Source: Sindora glabra
Lineage: Eukaryota > Streptophyta > Magnoliopsida > Fabales > Fabaceae
Reading direction: 5' to 3'
NCBI GenBank assembly: GCA_020226215.1
Contig: CM035227.1
Span: 5,449,343-5,513,342, forward strand
Length of the DNA stretch: 64,000 bases
The position numbers and the translations under genes were made by a program. Shown here one piece after another: positions 35,488 through 49,699 of this stretch; the first letter of the stretch is position 1, and the number at the start of each line of letters is the position of its first letter. The notes under the pieces were generated by a model that was not told where the DNA came from, did no database searches, and saw only the letters and a list, made by a program, of their open reading frames with translations.

Positions 35488-35880
35488 TGCTCGCTCCCAC
35501 CTCACCCTTCGAACCACACCAAGCAAGAAAATTCACGAAATACCAAAAAGCAGCAATCCCAAAAGGGTCAAACAAATTGAGACAGAGAGGAAGCTCTAAG
35601 CAAGGTACGAACTTGAAGGGGTTAATAAACCGAAGGAATGGAAAGAAAGCTAAGGGTAGGGTTTGGAATTGAAAATTAATGGTCTAGCAGTGACAAGGAC
35701 TCTGCGCCACACTGCAGTATTTGATGTTTCACCTGACGGGGCGCGAAGGTGGTGAGCCACGGACGCACCAGTGCGAATCCTGGACCCTATGGCTATGTCT
35801 AAGTCCCGCCTGCGAGCCAGTGAACCACGTTTGATTTTCACATTACCCCAATTTCAATTTTACATTGGAGGAGTATATAT
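35488..35880 (-). promoter_or_regulatory. Upstream region and 5' UTR of the TM9 gene
   Basis: This region is less AT-rich than its surroundings and ends abruptly at about 35870, where AT-rich intergenic DNA begins. It probably holds the 5' UTR and core promoter of the TM9 gene. No clear TATA box is seen, as is common for housekeeping-type plant genes. The open frames here are short and unlike any family. Confidence 0.45.
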
Positions 35881-38740
35881 ATATTTTTTAACATTTACGG
35901 GGTTTTAACGAACATCCTTCTTCTTCCTTAAAACAAAAGGAAGGAGCACCTTACTTTGAATCTAAATTTGAACTTTTTATTAGAAACTAATGATAAAAGA
36001 TGACTATATATTTAAATATACAAATATTAAAAATTTTAAATATTTTATAATAAAAATATACTTTAATTAAAAAAAGGATAAGTGTTTCGAAATTGAGAGC
36101 CAAATTGAAGTTTTAAAAAAATAATAGATGGACTGATTTATATTGACAGTTTGTCCAATAAAGTAATAAATGAATTTGATTGTATTTTTATAAATCGAAA
36201 TTTGATTTCAGTATCATTTTATCGGTGTATATAGTATTGCTTTTGATTAAATTTAATTAGTTCAAGTATTACTAAAAAATGTGAAATTTTAATATGAAGA
36301 TTATTCTTTTTTGATTGCTTAAATTTAATCAAAGAATATTTTTATAAAAAATACTTAAATCATAATACATTATTTAATATTTAATTTGAATATATAAATA
36401 TAATTTTATTGAAAATAGTTTAAATTTACATATAAGTATAGTATTGTTTTATAATTTAAAAGTGATCTAAATAAGTTTCGAAATTAAAACAAGTGTTTAT
36501 ATAATCTTGTCAAATTTTGAGGAATTTTTTTTGTTTTTTTTTCCTTATTATGGACATGTGTAGAAACACCATTCGTTGTATTAGTTTGTATCGATTTTAT
36601 AATTTAAAATATAATTTTTAAATTTTCAAATCTTAAGTAATATATTAGTTTATAAATTTTCAAAAGTTTGAAATGAATTTTTTGTATGTATAATAAATAT
36701 ACTATTTGGATATTTTAATTTTGAATAATTAATACATGTAACGAAACTTTGGCAATCATGACTCGTGGCTATTTTGTTATTGATATACCATTGACTCCTT
36801 AATTTGTGAATCATATTAAACTGTTGTGGCATGCATATCGGCATGTGCCATAATAAGAAAACTTGCGATTACATTTGAACTAATTGAAAAGTAAGCTCAT
36901 CTAACCACCTTCTGCAATTGTTTAGCACGTTTGGAGAAAAGCAATAATGACCGCAAGCCATTCTCAAGGCTCACTATTTATATTTTTTTTTCTTCTCCTA
37001 ATATTTTTTTTTCTTAAGAGTATATTTGTATATATTTTTATTTTTATATTTTCAAGAATTATATTCTCAGATTATTTTTTATTTTTAAAAAATATTTTTA
37101 GATTAAAAATTAAAGATTAGATAGTAGTCAATGTTGAAAATAAAAAAATATTTTATTTAATTATAAAATTAATATTAAGAATAAATAAATAATTTAAGAA
37201 AATAATTAAAATTTATTTTTATTTTTTAAAATTATACATTCGAAATTATAATATTTTTAAGCAGATTCTGAAAATAGCTTTTCATACAATTTTTTATTTT
37301 TAAAATAAAAATTATTTTTAAAAATAATAACCAAAGAAGTAATGTTCTTATTGAATATCTAGTCTAGTACATATAGGAGGAGACTAAATGCTATCAAGGT
37401 GGAATGAAAAATTACATCTACTTTTGTAAGGTTTGGTCTACTTACTCTAGTATTTTTTTTTTTTTTTCATGAGTAGTATACCCACTTATAGTCCCCTTTT
37501 TCTTTTTTTTTAACAAGATAAACCCGTACTATTATTTGTTTCCCAAAAACTTGTGATAGCTCAAATACTTGGTTACTCTAATACACCTAATTTAAAAACA
37601 GGACTTATGATGATAACGGACGAGTTATTTGGATTGCTTCAAGCCAACGCATAACATTAGGTTGGCGTTTTAAGTTTGGCCTCTCCCAAAATAACATAAC
37701 TTGTTTTAGGAGTAAACCCAACGTGAAGCATGCTTGTAAATTCAAAGTATGTTATTATTTTTTAAGTAAAGCAGAGAGAGGGGGAAAAAAAGATTGAATA
37801 CTCTTTTCACACAACACTTTTGAAATTGCTATTAAAAAAATGTTAATTTAAAAAAAGTATATTAATTTTGGGTGTATTTTTTATATTAATAGATAGAGAA
37901 TTGAATCTTGAAGATAAATTTAATTGAAAAAAGAAAAATTTATTCATTAATATTTTAATCTCTATAATAATTACACTAATTAGTCACTATTTCTATTTTG
38001 AACTTAAAAAAAAATCTTTTGGAATCTTTGTGTACAGTACCGCACAATTATTTTGACATCATTATAAATTCACAATTGTCATAAAGAAAATCAAGGAATG
38101 TGAATTTAATAATAATAAATTATTAAAAAATAATTGCTTAATTTATAATTATTTCCTTTCTTAAATTTTTATCAATAATTATCATAATTTATTTTACCCT
38201 GTAAAATTTATATTGCGTTTAGAGGAGTCAAGTAATATACTATATTTTTGCACAATTGTAAAAATTTCAAATATAAATTTAGGTTAGGTTAACTTTTTAT
38301 TATTTCTAATTTCCTTCTATTTTTAATTAAGTCCTTGCGTTTAAAAGTAAATTTTTATACTTATTTTTATTTTTAATCAAGTTTTTTTTATCATTTTCAT
38401 TTATTTTTGTTAATAATCAATGCACGTCAACTACAATTTTTATTAAGCAATGAACACGCGACCCATTAATTACTTATAGAAATAAAATAATTTAGTAAAA
38501 TATCCTAATTTGTTCAAATTACTTGTCAATAAAATACAATAAAAATGGTATGGAAACTCTATCTCAATCATTGGTAAGCCATAATTAAAAAAGCGCAATC
38601 TACATATACCATAATTAATAGGATTTATCGAGAAAACATTTAATTATACTTGTAAATAAAAATAAATATGCATTTCAATTTGAACTTTAAAAAACTTTAG
38701 AATCTAATTTCACCTAGAATAAAACTATAAAATGTGAGTA
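35881..38740. other. AT-rich intergenic DNA
   Basis: No gene, RNA or bounded transposon was recognised over about 2.9 kb. Composition is strongly A+T with homopolymer runs. The patch 37360-37740 is somewhat less AT-rich but has no open frame. Confidence 0.45.
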
Positions 38741-38999
38741 ATTAGAGTTTTCACCCCATGCATTGTACGGATATTATTATTTTTAAATAATTTTGATGTT
38801 AATTCTGAAAATTTATTAAAATAAAATATATAGTTATATAATTTGATTAATACTTTTTATATTTAAGTATAAGTGATAATCCAATCAAATATATCATATT
38901 ATATTTATACTACTAATATCACTATAAGTTATAAACAATAGTGATGGACATGAAAAAAGAAAAAAATATACAATCGAACAAATAAAAAAAAGAGAAATA

Positions 39000-39033
<34 letters not shown>

Positions 39034-40020
39034 TATTTGCATTTCTTAGCATATTAGTGCTTGAACGCAACCAACAAAAGCGAATATGAAAAAAAAAAGG
39101 AAAATATGGAATAAAGCAAATAGAAAGAAGATAATGTGACTCTATTATTATTTAATATAAGAATTGAAAATAGATTATATATTTAAGTAATTTAATTAAA
39201 TTAAAATTTTAATTTATATAAAATATTATTATAATAAATATAAAATATATCTTATAATATTTATACTATTTAGTGATAATGGTATGTAAGTTATAAATAT
39301 TAAAAGCGAATATGAAAAGTAAATAATAAAAAATGAAACAATGTGTGAGTTATAAAATCGTAATGATTTTCAATTTATACATATTCAATTTTAAATATAG
39401 GATTCAAATATTAGCATTCAAAAAATATTGACAAAATTTAGGTAAAAAATTTAATTTAATTTTTAAAATAATTTCATTAAATAAAAATTATGTAATTAAT
39501 TATTTGAATAGATATTTTCTATATTATATTTATAACTTATTTAAAATATTTTTATAATAAAATTAAGTTTAAGGTGTTATGTCTATAATTTTTCTTAATA
39601 TTAGTGTCTAAATTGTAATAAAATAGCAGAATATAGGAAAAGAAAAAATAAAAAATAATGAAACAAATAAAAAAAGATAAATAATAAGTGAGTTGCAAAA
39701 TAATATAAGAGATAAAAATAAAATATATTTAATTAAACTAATTTTTTAACTTATTTAAAATATTTTGTAACAAAAATAAAATTAATTATATGGCACATAT
39801 GTTTTGTAATTATATTATCATTGGAGTTATAAATAATAAAATTGAAGTTAAAAAAAGAAAATAAGAAAAATACATTATGAAACAAATAAAAAGAATAGAA
39901 ATAATAGATAAATTATAAAATAATATAAAAATTAAAAATATAATATTTAGTTAAGTAATTTAATTAAATAATATCAATTAACTTATTTAAATTATTTTTA
40001 TAACTAAAAAAATGTATTAT
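38741..40020. repeat. Array of diverged AT-rich repeat units next to the Helitron 3' end
   Basis: A recurring order of phrases appears about four times. First comes ATAAGTTATAAACAATAGTG or similar (38929, 39285, 39605, 39827), then an A-rich GAAACAAATAAAAA stretch, then GAGTTATAAAATAATATAA or similar (39345, 39687, 39907), then ATTTAATTAAATT. Spacing falls from about 356 to 222 bp, so the units are unequal and old. They may be truncated copies of one element accumulated at this site. Confidence 0.4.
38998..39033. repeat. (ATA)n microsatellite
   Basis: About 12 uninterrupted ATA/TAA triplets. Confidence 0.95.
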
Positions 40021-40032
40021 GTTATATATATA

Positions 40033-40060
40033 CTAGCTTCAAGCTTGTGCTATGCACAAG
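40033..40060 (-). other. Helitron 3' terminus: hairpin and CTAG
   Basis: On the minus strand CTTGTGC-ATA-GCACAAG forms a perfect 7-bp stem with a 3-base loop (40060-40044). Seven bases later comes CTAG (40036-40033) followed by T. This is the standard Helitron 3' end (hairpin, CTRR, then host T). Confidence 0.78.
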
Positions 40061-40140
40061 ATTAGAAAATTTACTTGTTAGCATTGATGAATATACCTGA
40101 CATGAGTTGTTAGACAAGCATGTATAATAAAGGATAATTA

Positions 40141-40311
40141 GCTAAGATGCATTAGATTTATAAAATTGAGTTTCATATAACTTAATATGGTTTCCTGTCT
40201 CTGAATGTAAGCTGTGAACATTTTAACTAAGGTGCATTAAATTTATAAAATTGAGTTTCATACAACTTAATATGGTTTCTTGTCTTTGAATGTAAGATGT
40301 AGACATTTTAG
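40141..40311. repeat. 85-bp tandem duplication near the Helitron 3' end
   Basis: Two units (40141-40225 and 40226-40311) share TTTATAAAATTGAGTTTCAT, AACTTAATATGGTTTC and TGAATGTAAG, with about ten differences. Confidence 0.88.
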
Positions 40312-42761
40312 CCCATCATGCAAAATAAGGATAACAACTTATGTCTTTTATTTTTTCATTAGTATTTCCTACTAATTCATATAATAATCTGAAGTAAGCA
40401 AATAATTATAAAATAGATTAGATTTCATTATCTCTTTATTATTTCATTCCTTTTTTCTTTTTTGATGTATTTCTTCATATTGGTGCAAGGCATTTGAAGG
40501 CTCAACATCTTTGAAATTGGAGTTTCATCTTCAACTTCATCATCCATAATCCTTTTTTTTAAAAGTGTAATGTCACCATTGGTAGCTAAGTCAGTGATGT
40601 AATTTGAAGCTAAAGACAGTACCTCTTGCATAAATAAAATAAGTTCTATTAATACCTAAAACACTATAATTGTAATATATATAGTTGATATGAGAGTTAT
40701 GGAATTTAGATTATATGTTTTCCTTGCATTATCTTCATCGATTAAGAGGTAATATTGGGAAAATCTTGTAAAGTGACCTACTATTCATACACTCAAACTA
40801 TTTCATGAAATATTGGTTGCATAAATTTCAAATGATGTTATGCACATGTAATTTAGAAAATAAGCTATTGATTAAGGAAAAAATAATTGCACTCTATTTG
40901 TTATTGCAGAAAACAGTACTATCTTTATGTTAATTTAAGTGAAATGTCTTGTATGATGCTACCATATAATAGAACTAATGCTTAGTTATGCAATTTTGTA
41001 TAAACAAGATGTTATAAGAAGATGTAGCCAGGCAAAGAAATTTGCTAACTATATTGTTAAAAGAAATTTGCAAAGTTAATGTTTTCTTATTTCTTAATCA
41101 CATATGAATAAACAAAATGAATATTGTTACAGATAGTCTTGTTAGAGAAGTTAATAACATAGCATTTGTTTGAAAGGAATAAAAATAAAGAAGAAGCAAT
41201 TGTTTTTCTAATTTAAATTAGAATGATTCCACTATTAATGCATATTAAACATGTAGCTAATGTAAACTAATTTTACAAAATAAACATATAAGTATTTCAA
41301 CAATTTTATTGGCATAATATTTGTAATGTAACTTCCTAACATGGTTTTTTATTGCTTATTACAGGAGAATAATTGCTTTATCACTAATGATTCTCTAAAT
41401 TCAAATTTAATAATAAAAATTGACAACTGAAAGTATCAAGAAATTATAAAGAAGTAGAATATGCAATTGCCATTTTCCAAGTAGTTTATCCCTTTCTTAC
41501 CTCTTAAATAAAATTCAAAAGGTGTATAGATCACAAGGAAAAGTTAAAATAATATCAAACAAATTGTGCCTTTTGGATGTAGATTACCATAACATTTGAA
41601 ATGTAGTTTTCTTAAGCACAAAAAACCATATCTAAGAAAGTGGGTAAGCATATTTCAAGTTATTAATAGTAATAGCTAATTGCTATTGGTGGTTGAAGTC
41701 TTAGTGTAACTAAATAATCATAGTTTCATTAGCATTTTAGATCACATTTTTGATACATCACACTTGTAACTATATTTTCAATGAGATGCTATAGTGCCAA
41801 TGGTTCAAGTCAAGTCATAGAATAGTGTAGGGTATAGAGGTAAAAGTTATAATATGACCAAATTTATAAGGTAAAATTAACAATTTGATTAAGTTTAATT
41901 AAAACTTTTTTCACTTGATAATTAAAATATAATAATGTTAAACTATTTTTAACTTCACTTCATGATTTGTACCACATCTTTTTCCCATGTTATCCTTCTA
42001 TCTTTTACACACACACAATTCTTTGTCTGCCATTTTAGATTTATATGGAAATCCTATCCCAACCTTTTATTTCCAAAATCTTATTCTATAATTTTTATGT
42101 TACAAGTTGTGTTATTTTCTTCAATTCTTATTATTTGAAACAATAAAAAAACCTCCACAAATTCATTTGATAATGAAGTTATATCATTTAAATTTAGTGC
42201 AAATTGAGTTACAAAATAACAAAGAACTATGTAATTTAGTATGATAAAGAAATCTTCTAGTCTATTTTGTAGTAATGGAATGAATCTTAAAGAATTCAAT
42301 TATATTTAACCAAACATTTCTCCGAAATCCAAAACATTGAACCTATTATATTTGTTATTATATGAGCAAAGAAAGTACACAAAACTTATGAAATTGATTA
42401 TGATAGTAAGGCAATTTCCACTTAAATACTATAGTATTTTTTTCACTAAAAATAATTATTTTAGATTTTCTTGAATTTCTTATTTTATAACCTTTTTAAA
42501 ATATTAAAGGAAATCCTATGTTGCATTTAAGATAGCCTCTGAGCACTATATGCTTCAAAAATCTCTTGGTGCATGACAAAAACCTACATATTCGTATTAT
42601 TATTGCAAGGATTTGAGAAAAAAACAATGTTCACAATTTTTTATAAGAAGTTGAAGTTGTCTTTTTGAAAATAGTTTACAATAAAGTTATTTATGTTTAA
42701 CCCATGACAAAACTATGAATCATATAGTGGAATGTAAATTCAAAAGTTTGGCAATATTACT

Positions 42762-44930
42762 TTAAAAAATAATTAATAGTAAATGTAATAATCTAATTTG
42801 ATTAAATGGCAACTTAGCCTTAAAATTCTTTATATTGTCTTCATCCTCACTCAACTCAAGCACTGTGAAATCATTAGATTTATTGTTTAGTCTCAAATTA
42901 TTGGTATTATAATTTAAGTTTTCCACTTTGAATACAAAAGTTCTATCTTTCAATGAATCCAACATAATAGGGAAGTCATCCTCGTCATCTTCCTATACAA
43001 AAGATTAAACACACCTTTAGCAACATATCTATTTATTCTTATTAAATATTCGTATACAAGACTAATAGTAAGGTGATTAGGATGTTAATTTCTTACTCTA
43101 ACTTGGTATTCATATAGATATTCAACTAATACTTTTAAAGAGCGGTAGCTTCATATTTGAACAAGATAAATGTTGCTTGTCCTATTTCATTAGCAACTTA
43201 GAGGTGAATCTTGTACCTATTAAGTTAAAAAATTCATTAGTTATGCATGAATATGAAAATAATATGATGCCTAACCTAATGAAGGTTATTTCTTATACTT
43301 AGGAATTATGATTGGTTTCTTGTTACAAGTATAACACCGAATTTTATCATCTATGCACCTCACTTTTTCTCCATAAGAATTTCACATGTTGTAAAACCAT
43401 TTGAATCTTGTAAGAATTGTCTTCACCATTGCAATAATTATGATAGTGGATATCTAGCAATGGTCAAGAATTTTTTAGTTGTAGAACTTATTAAATCATT
43501 CAGAAGTAAATTTAGTTATACCTCTTTTATTTGTTTAAGTTCTTAGGTTGTTATCTTATTGGCAGCATTGACCCCACCCAATTCCTTTTTAACTTTATAT
43601 GATTAGCTTTCAACCTTAACGAATCTTTGTGCTTGATTTTTGGTTATGAATTCCAAGTTACAAAGAAATGGAAACATAATTTGCATTTAGTTAGATATCA
43701 AAACTCTTAAAGAATGTAACTATAAATTTGTACATTAAAGTAAGTTTGCTCATGTTCCTCTTTTTCAAATTTATAGATTATAGAATATCTAGATTGAATA
43801 TAATTTTCAAAGCACTCCATGAGTTTGTGACAAAGCTCACTTCTAATCATAACATAACGCACACTTGATGTAAAGAAGTTGTTTAATAACATGAAAAGTT
43901 AAATTTCCCATTGAAACTACACTAATAGAAAAAAATCTAATTATTTGAATATGATCATTCCTAAATGAAACATACCAATGATGAAGGTGTCAGTTGTCTT
44001 CTTAATATACTTATCAACATAATAAGCTAGATTTCCGTATAATGTACAAGTAAGGCTAAGTTTACTGCAATGTATTAAACTTCAACATCAATTTTAACTT
44101 CATAAAATATATATGTTAATAAATTATAACTATATCTAGTTTAATTGATAATATGCCTTACTTTTTATCTCTGATATAAATGTTTTTCTTTTTACTACCA
44201 TTGTCATAGGTTTCTAATTTCTTACGAGAATGTAACTCCTTAATCACATCTACATAGAAATAAATATATTAAGTATTAATATACAAAATTTGTAGTAAAG
44301 AATGTAATTTAATGCATTACTAATAAGCAAATTTGAAGGTATAGTTCCTATAAGAATTTCATCAAAGGGTACAAAGTTGTAAGAAATAAGTGGTAGGTTA
44401 GCCTTGAGAGATTGGACTATAGTATTGCCATAAAAATTAATTTTGTACTAGTATGTAGTTACATGATAATTCGTAATATTTGATACCACTTAGAAATTTT
44501 GTATTATATAACACTTTCCTTCAGTTAATTTTGCCTTGTATTTATCAGATAATGCCTTACTAAATGTTATAACTTTGATTTTGTCCTTTTTATAAATAAA
44601 GACTATTATTTAGAATACTAAATTTTAATTACTTCATTTGTAAATAGTTCAAAGCTTTCTTACATTTTTATCAAGGAGTAACAACTTAACACTTTTATGA
44701 TTTTCATTGTTATATCTCTTAACCAGCCATAATCAAAATGCCCTTACTTGAATATTGGAAGTTTGAATGTCAGGGTGTAATTCAAATATAGAGCTGACCT
44801 TTCTTGACATTTGAAGCAACCTGCACTTTACATCTATTTTCTTTAGATATATTGAAATATAATATAATTTTAGTAATCAACAATAAGAAAGAAACTAAGA
44901 TGATATCAAAATAAGAAATACTTATAAAAA
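42762..44930 (-). pseudogene. Helitron-borne RPA1-like (OB-fold) gene remains
   Basis: On the minus strand fragments of a replication protein A large-subunit-like protein appear in order. Around 44250-44150 VDVIKELHSR is followed by LETYDNGSKKKNIYIRDK, an OB-fold entry. Around 44040-43970 YGNLAYYVDKYIKK follows. Around 43375-43320 GEKVRCIDDKIRCYTCNKKP resembles the zinc ribbon. The open frame 42762-42965 has LKDRTFVFKVEN and DFTVLELSEDEDNIKNF from the C-terminal OB fold. RPA-like single-strand binding genes are regular passengers of plant Helitrons. Spacers between blocks may be introns or inserted DNA. No intact frame remains. Confidence 0.75.
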
Positions 44931-45521
44931 TCATATTTGAAACATTTAAAAGATTGAAATTATTTAATGTAAAGGTAAATTTAGTATTAAAGTAGAAAAC
45001 TACAAAATGATTAATATATTATAGAAAAGTAATGAAGAAACCTTACTTAAACACTTGGACTTCTTGGTGACGGAGATGAACTAAAATAATCACGTGTATA
45101 GCACATTCTAACTTAAATTTTAGAACACTTCTTTGTATACAACATTAAGGATAGAGGTTAATGGATGTTTTTATTTATTATAGATGAAAATTTTAAGTCC
45201 AACCTCACTTTTAACTTATGAAACTATAACATAAAGTTGTTTGTGAATGCAAACATGTTTTACAAGATAAATTTCAACATTAGACAAAAATTTCCCCTAA
45301 CTTTTATTAATGGTCATACAATATGAAAGCATCAATGGAAATTATTTTCTCTGAATGTTAAAAGGAAGGCAAACATCTAATGAAGTCATATTGATATAAG
45401 GTATAGAGACTTTCTTCCTTTATCTGCTACCAGTGATAATAAAACTTTGAACAATATGACTTCCAAGTTATGTTATGATAAATCTTGTTCCATTACATAA
45501 ACCAGCTAATTGGTCTATATT

Positions 45522-47000
45522 TTAAAGAAGTATGACTGAAACTCCAATCTTCAGCACTAATCTATGGTTTAGCAAGCCTAAAGCTATAATTTCACTAAGT
45601 ATTTCAATAATGTGCATTTCCTTACTTGATAAGACATTTTGATTAGACTTATAAATTGAATTTAAGCTATAGTATTCAGCAAATTGCCCAAGAGTCAATG
45701 ATAACATATGTGAGTTGACTAAATTAATGGTGTTTAGCTTTAGTATGAGGATAGCTTGATCTTTCAAGTAATTTAGATTATTGTATTGTTGGTAAAAATT
45801 TAGGTAAGTATTTTTTACAATTACTTCGAATAAATCATTATACTATATGATCAAAAGTATGCATTTCCTCGCTTGATAAGCCATTTTGATTAGACTGACA
45901 AATTGAATCTAAGCTATAGTATTCAACAAATTGCCCAAGATTTAATGATAACATAAATAAGTTAACTAAATTAATGGTGTTTAGCTTTGGTATGAGGATG
46001 GCTTAATCTTTCAAGTAATTTGGATTATTGTATTGTTAGCAAAAATTTAAGTAAGTGCTTTTTATAATTACTTCAATTGAATCATTATACTATGTGATCA
46101 AAAGATTATCTAATATATGAATTTCATCTTCCTCATCATTTAGTTCTTTTAGTTTACTATTTCCAATCTTAACAATTCAATCAACAAATAATATAAGTTA
46201 TTCTTGTTAGTTGTAGTTAGAAGTTAATTGGAGTAATATTTTTTTTATCAAACTCAAAATCTTGTAACAGTGCTATCGATAAAAAGAGTTTAGTGAATAC
46301 ATAAACAATATTAAATTTACTACCTCTTGGAATAACTAAAAGTATCTAGAAAAAGTTACCACCAAATACATTTCATCTTCCTCCAAATGGAAGTTAAGCA
46401 TTATTTAGAATGTTAAAACGAGGCATATTCCTTAAGGTCTTATCAAGTACTTCAAAATAAAACTTATGCATCATTAGAGCTTCATTCTATATAATTAGCT
46501 TACATCTCTTTATTAAATCAGCTTTGTCAGTCCTTTATGAGATGTTATATGTTGAATCTTCAAAAATAAAAAATGGGAATTCAAATCCTGAGTGTGCAGT
46601 CCTTCCATGTAAAAGTAATATTGATACAATAACTAATAAAATATTTTTCCTTTATAATGCAATGTAGATGTTAAAGTTATCCAAATATGGGCCTTTTTTA
46701 TACCTCTATACCCATAAACAAAGTAGGTGGATGGTTCATTTTTAATTAAAGAATTCATAATCATGTCAAAGACATGCTTTTATTTAAAAGTCATGGAACT
46801 TAACGATGTATCAATATCTATAGCTAATTAGACCCAATTGAAATTTAATTGGTCTGCTATCAAGTTATTTCTTAGATAAGATATGAATTCACCTTAAGGT
46901 ATAGGTATACCATTAAAATATTTTAAGCTCTTTCCATTTACTTATAATATTTTCTCAATGAGGAAAAGAGTGTAATTTTTCTTCTGGTCATCATCCAGTT
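45522..47000 (-). pseudogene. Helitron Pif1-type helicase domain remains
   Basis: On the minus strand the Walker A region is at about 46740-46690 and reads NEPSTYFVYGYRGIKKAHIW, against the usual GYGGTGKT. Next (about 46560-46320) come KADLIKR-like text, NEALMMHKFYFEVLDKTLRN, MPRFNILNNA, LPFGG and LVIPRG, the Pif1 segment before and through the FGGDFRQ motif. The C-terminal helicase segment is the 81-codon frame 45522-45767 (QAILILKLNTINLVNSHMLS, ALGLLNHRLVLKIGVSVILL). The phosphate-binding lysine context is altered and several stops interrupt, so it is inactive. Part of this region is tandemly duplicated (45610-46104). Confidence 0.88.
45610..46104. repeat. 247-bp tandem duplication inside the helicase region
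   Basis: Units 45610-45856 and 45857-46104 align along their whole length (GCATTTCC, CTTGATAAG, AAATTGCCCAAGA, AATTAATGGTGTTTAGCTTT). They differ at a modest number of sites. The doubling repeats part of the helicase C-terminal coding and happened after or during decay. Confidence 0.92.
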
Positions 47001-49699
47001 GAAGATTTGCAAGAAATTTGATATAAATTCATATATGATGAATAATAGAAAACATATACTATTTTAAAAGGATTAACTTAAAGTGAATTGCCTGATTCTA
47101 GGAGTTACATCAATAATGGATAGAAAAAATCTTATTTGCAGTAGATATAATACATATGATAGTATAATATGTAAGAAATAAAACTTGTGATAACTTTTGA
47201 GAGTTGTAAAAACTATAGAAGCATATCACATTATGTATATAAAATAAATTTTTAACTTTATCTCTTTCCTTATTGATGAAAGGCTTTAGGTTATTAGTCA
47301 TTTGATAGTAATTTGTCATAGTCAAACATCATAACTTAAATGCATGTATTATATACTTAACTTTATTCTAATTGTAAGATTATTAGATGTAAGGACTTTA
47401 AATCTAAATTAGTTATAAATAATTATAAGTTTGGGAACTTTGCATAACAATAATTGTATGGAGGCAAGTATGACTAATAATTGTAACATGTATTTTTATA
47501 GTTACTCACAATGGTAACACATGTTGCATATTTCCATTTCATCGGTTATGAAAAGGGAGTTAATAGTTTTTTTAGCTTTCCTATGTTACATCATACATAT
47601 TTAATGCACATAAAATTGTTAATTCTATTAAGAGATGCTTTTGAATCCATAAAATCAATCAGAATGTAACAATATTATGAATGGTAAAAATGGACTATGA
47701 TTTGATTATAATGGAGTCATGTTTCATTTATTTTAACTACTAGTAGAAGTTGTGTTTCACACTTTAACTATTTTGTAATTTAGGCCCTGGAAAAGCTAAT
47801 TGGTTCTATACATCACAGATTCAGATTGCTTATAAATGTAATTAATATTCAACCAGTAATGTAATTAATATTCAACTAGTAATATATAGTTACTAGCTAA
47901 ATTAGGGTATTTTTGTTCACAAAAAGGATCAATATCTATGTTGAACATAGGTAGAGCATACTTTTCATATGAAAATTATTCATAGACTGATACTACATTC
48001 AATTTTTAACTTATTATCATTTTTCTAGTTTACAGAATTGTAAGATTTATGCTTCTTGACGGCTTATTGTGATCCTTAGTCTTACAAGTTAGAGTTCTAT
48101 TCCTAAATCTCTATATTTATATGGCTATTTACTTCATCAATATACATACCATGGTATCCATTTTTTTTTAAAAAGAAAATTGTAAAAATTCAATACTACA
48201 GGATAAATAATTAAATATTAGTCTTAAAGTTTTAATATGATCATCAGTTGGTAATGCATAATAATATTTTTTTATGAATTTCAAATTGAAGCTATAATAT
48301 CTTCAAAGTAAAATTTTGTTATATTTAGTGATATTTATTTAAAGCTATCTCCCTGTTTTTTAATTCTATACTTATTTGAAGTTAGATTAGTATAGGTATT
48401 GCAATTAAGAAAGAAGATAAACTTAAATTATTAGATGGGCTAAATTATAATTTGTTAAGGAATTCAATCACATTGCTTTAAATTTTGGGAAGCTAAATAA
48501 AAACCCAAGAACGAAAATGTAACATATTTAGGGAAATTTTACAAACTCTCCCAATTTCAAGGGTAGTTTATTAATGAACGATGCCATCACCATTCCTTAA
48601 ATGGACATTCAAAGAACTAAAGTTATCAAGGAAAGGTCTAACATCATTATTTCATATGGATATTTTACTTTTATTATTAAGCCTTGACTTTTTTTTATCT
48701 AACACAATGGAGTAGATTTTTCAATTATCTTTTCCTTCATGCACGTCTTGAAAAGGTGTAGTATTAGGCAATTAGGAAAGATAATGACAATTAATTTTGG
48801 ATATTAATTTAATGAGAAGATTTCATAAGATTGTAGAGGTGCAGTGTTATGTGCCTAGCATGCGTTTTGTCGACCTAATATGTGTAAGTGACAAATTTAG
48901 TTCTTGTCGAAGATATATAAGTGAAATTAACATATTCTAATTTTTATCATAGTTTATATATGTTAGCAATAAATAAATGATAACAGATGTTGCAAGCATA
49001 ATTTTTAGTGAAATTAGAAAAACTTGCCTTTGCAGTTCATGGATTTTCGTTGCATGTATAGTATGTCCTCCGAAAGGATCGAGCATATTTCTTGTCAAAT
49101 GTATTCTAGCTTAGAAATGCCGATAGACATGAGCATTGTTGCAAACAAATACCTCAATTCATAACCACTACCTCAGACACTAACTTTCTTAATTTATCAT
49201 CATCTACCAATGCCCTTGCATAACATGTATCTAAAAAATTTCCATGCATAACCCCACCATATTTCAATATATCTTTTATTTCTTCTGGACCATAAACTTT
49301 AGTAAGTAGCACTCTCAAGTAAAAAAGTTTGTTATTGCTTGGTGGAATATATTAAAGTCTTTCAATTGTAAATCCTTATTTTCTTTCATACCACTCTCGA
49401 TCCTCTAGTTTGAAGATAAAATATTCTAAAAACTCAATATAGGTTAACTATTTTACTTTAGGATATTTCTTATTAGCTCATAACCATGTAAGAAACATTG
49501 ATTTTCCAACCGATTCTCTTTGCATGACTTCATTTAAAGATTGATTTTCTTGATATGTAACAAATTTTTCACCACGAAGATGAAATGTTAATCTTTCAAT
49601 TAATGGATATCAATATTGAATCTCGAAAGAATATATTCTCTAAGTAACTTTACATAATGAGGTATATTGGTAATCATAATATAATTTTATTTCATTAAC
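47001..49699. other. Helitron interior between Rep and helicase with little readable coding
   Basis: This region should encode the link between the Rep and helicase domains, but little can be read. Faint traces of Helitron protein may occur at 49000-49700. The part 47330-48990 looks non-coding and may be inserted DNA. A possible second Helitron 3' end (CTAG at 47740-47743 with a weak hairpin) lies here. Confidence 0.4.

Noticed and set aside
35700..35830. Possible tRNA in a GC-rich patch
   Set aside because: No acceptor pairing or T-loop consensus was found; nothing in the window passes as a tRNA or rRNA by eye.
35650..35841. GC-richer 63-codon minus-strand frame upstream of the TM9 gene
   Set aside because: It lies in the probable promoter and 5' UTR and has no family resemblance.
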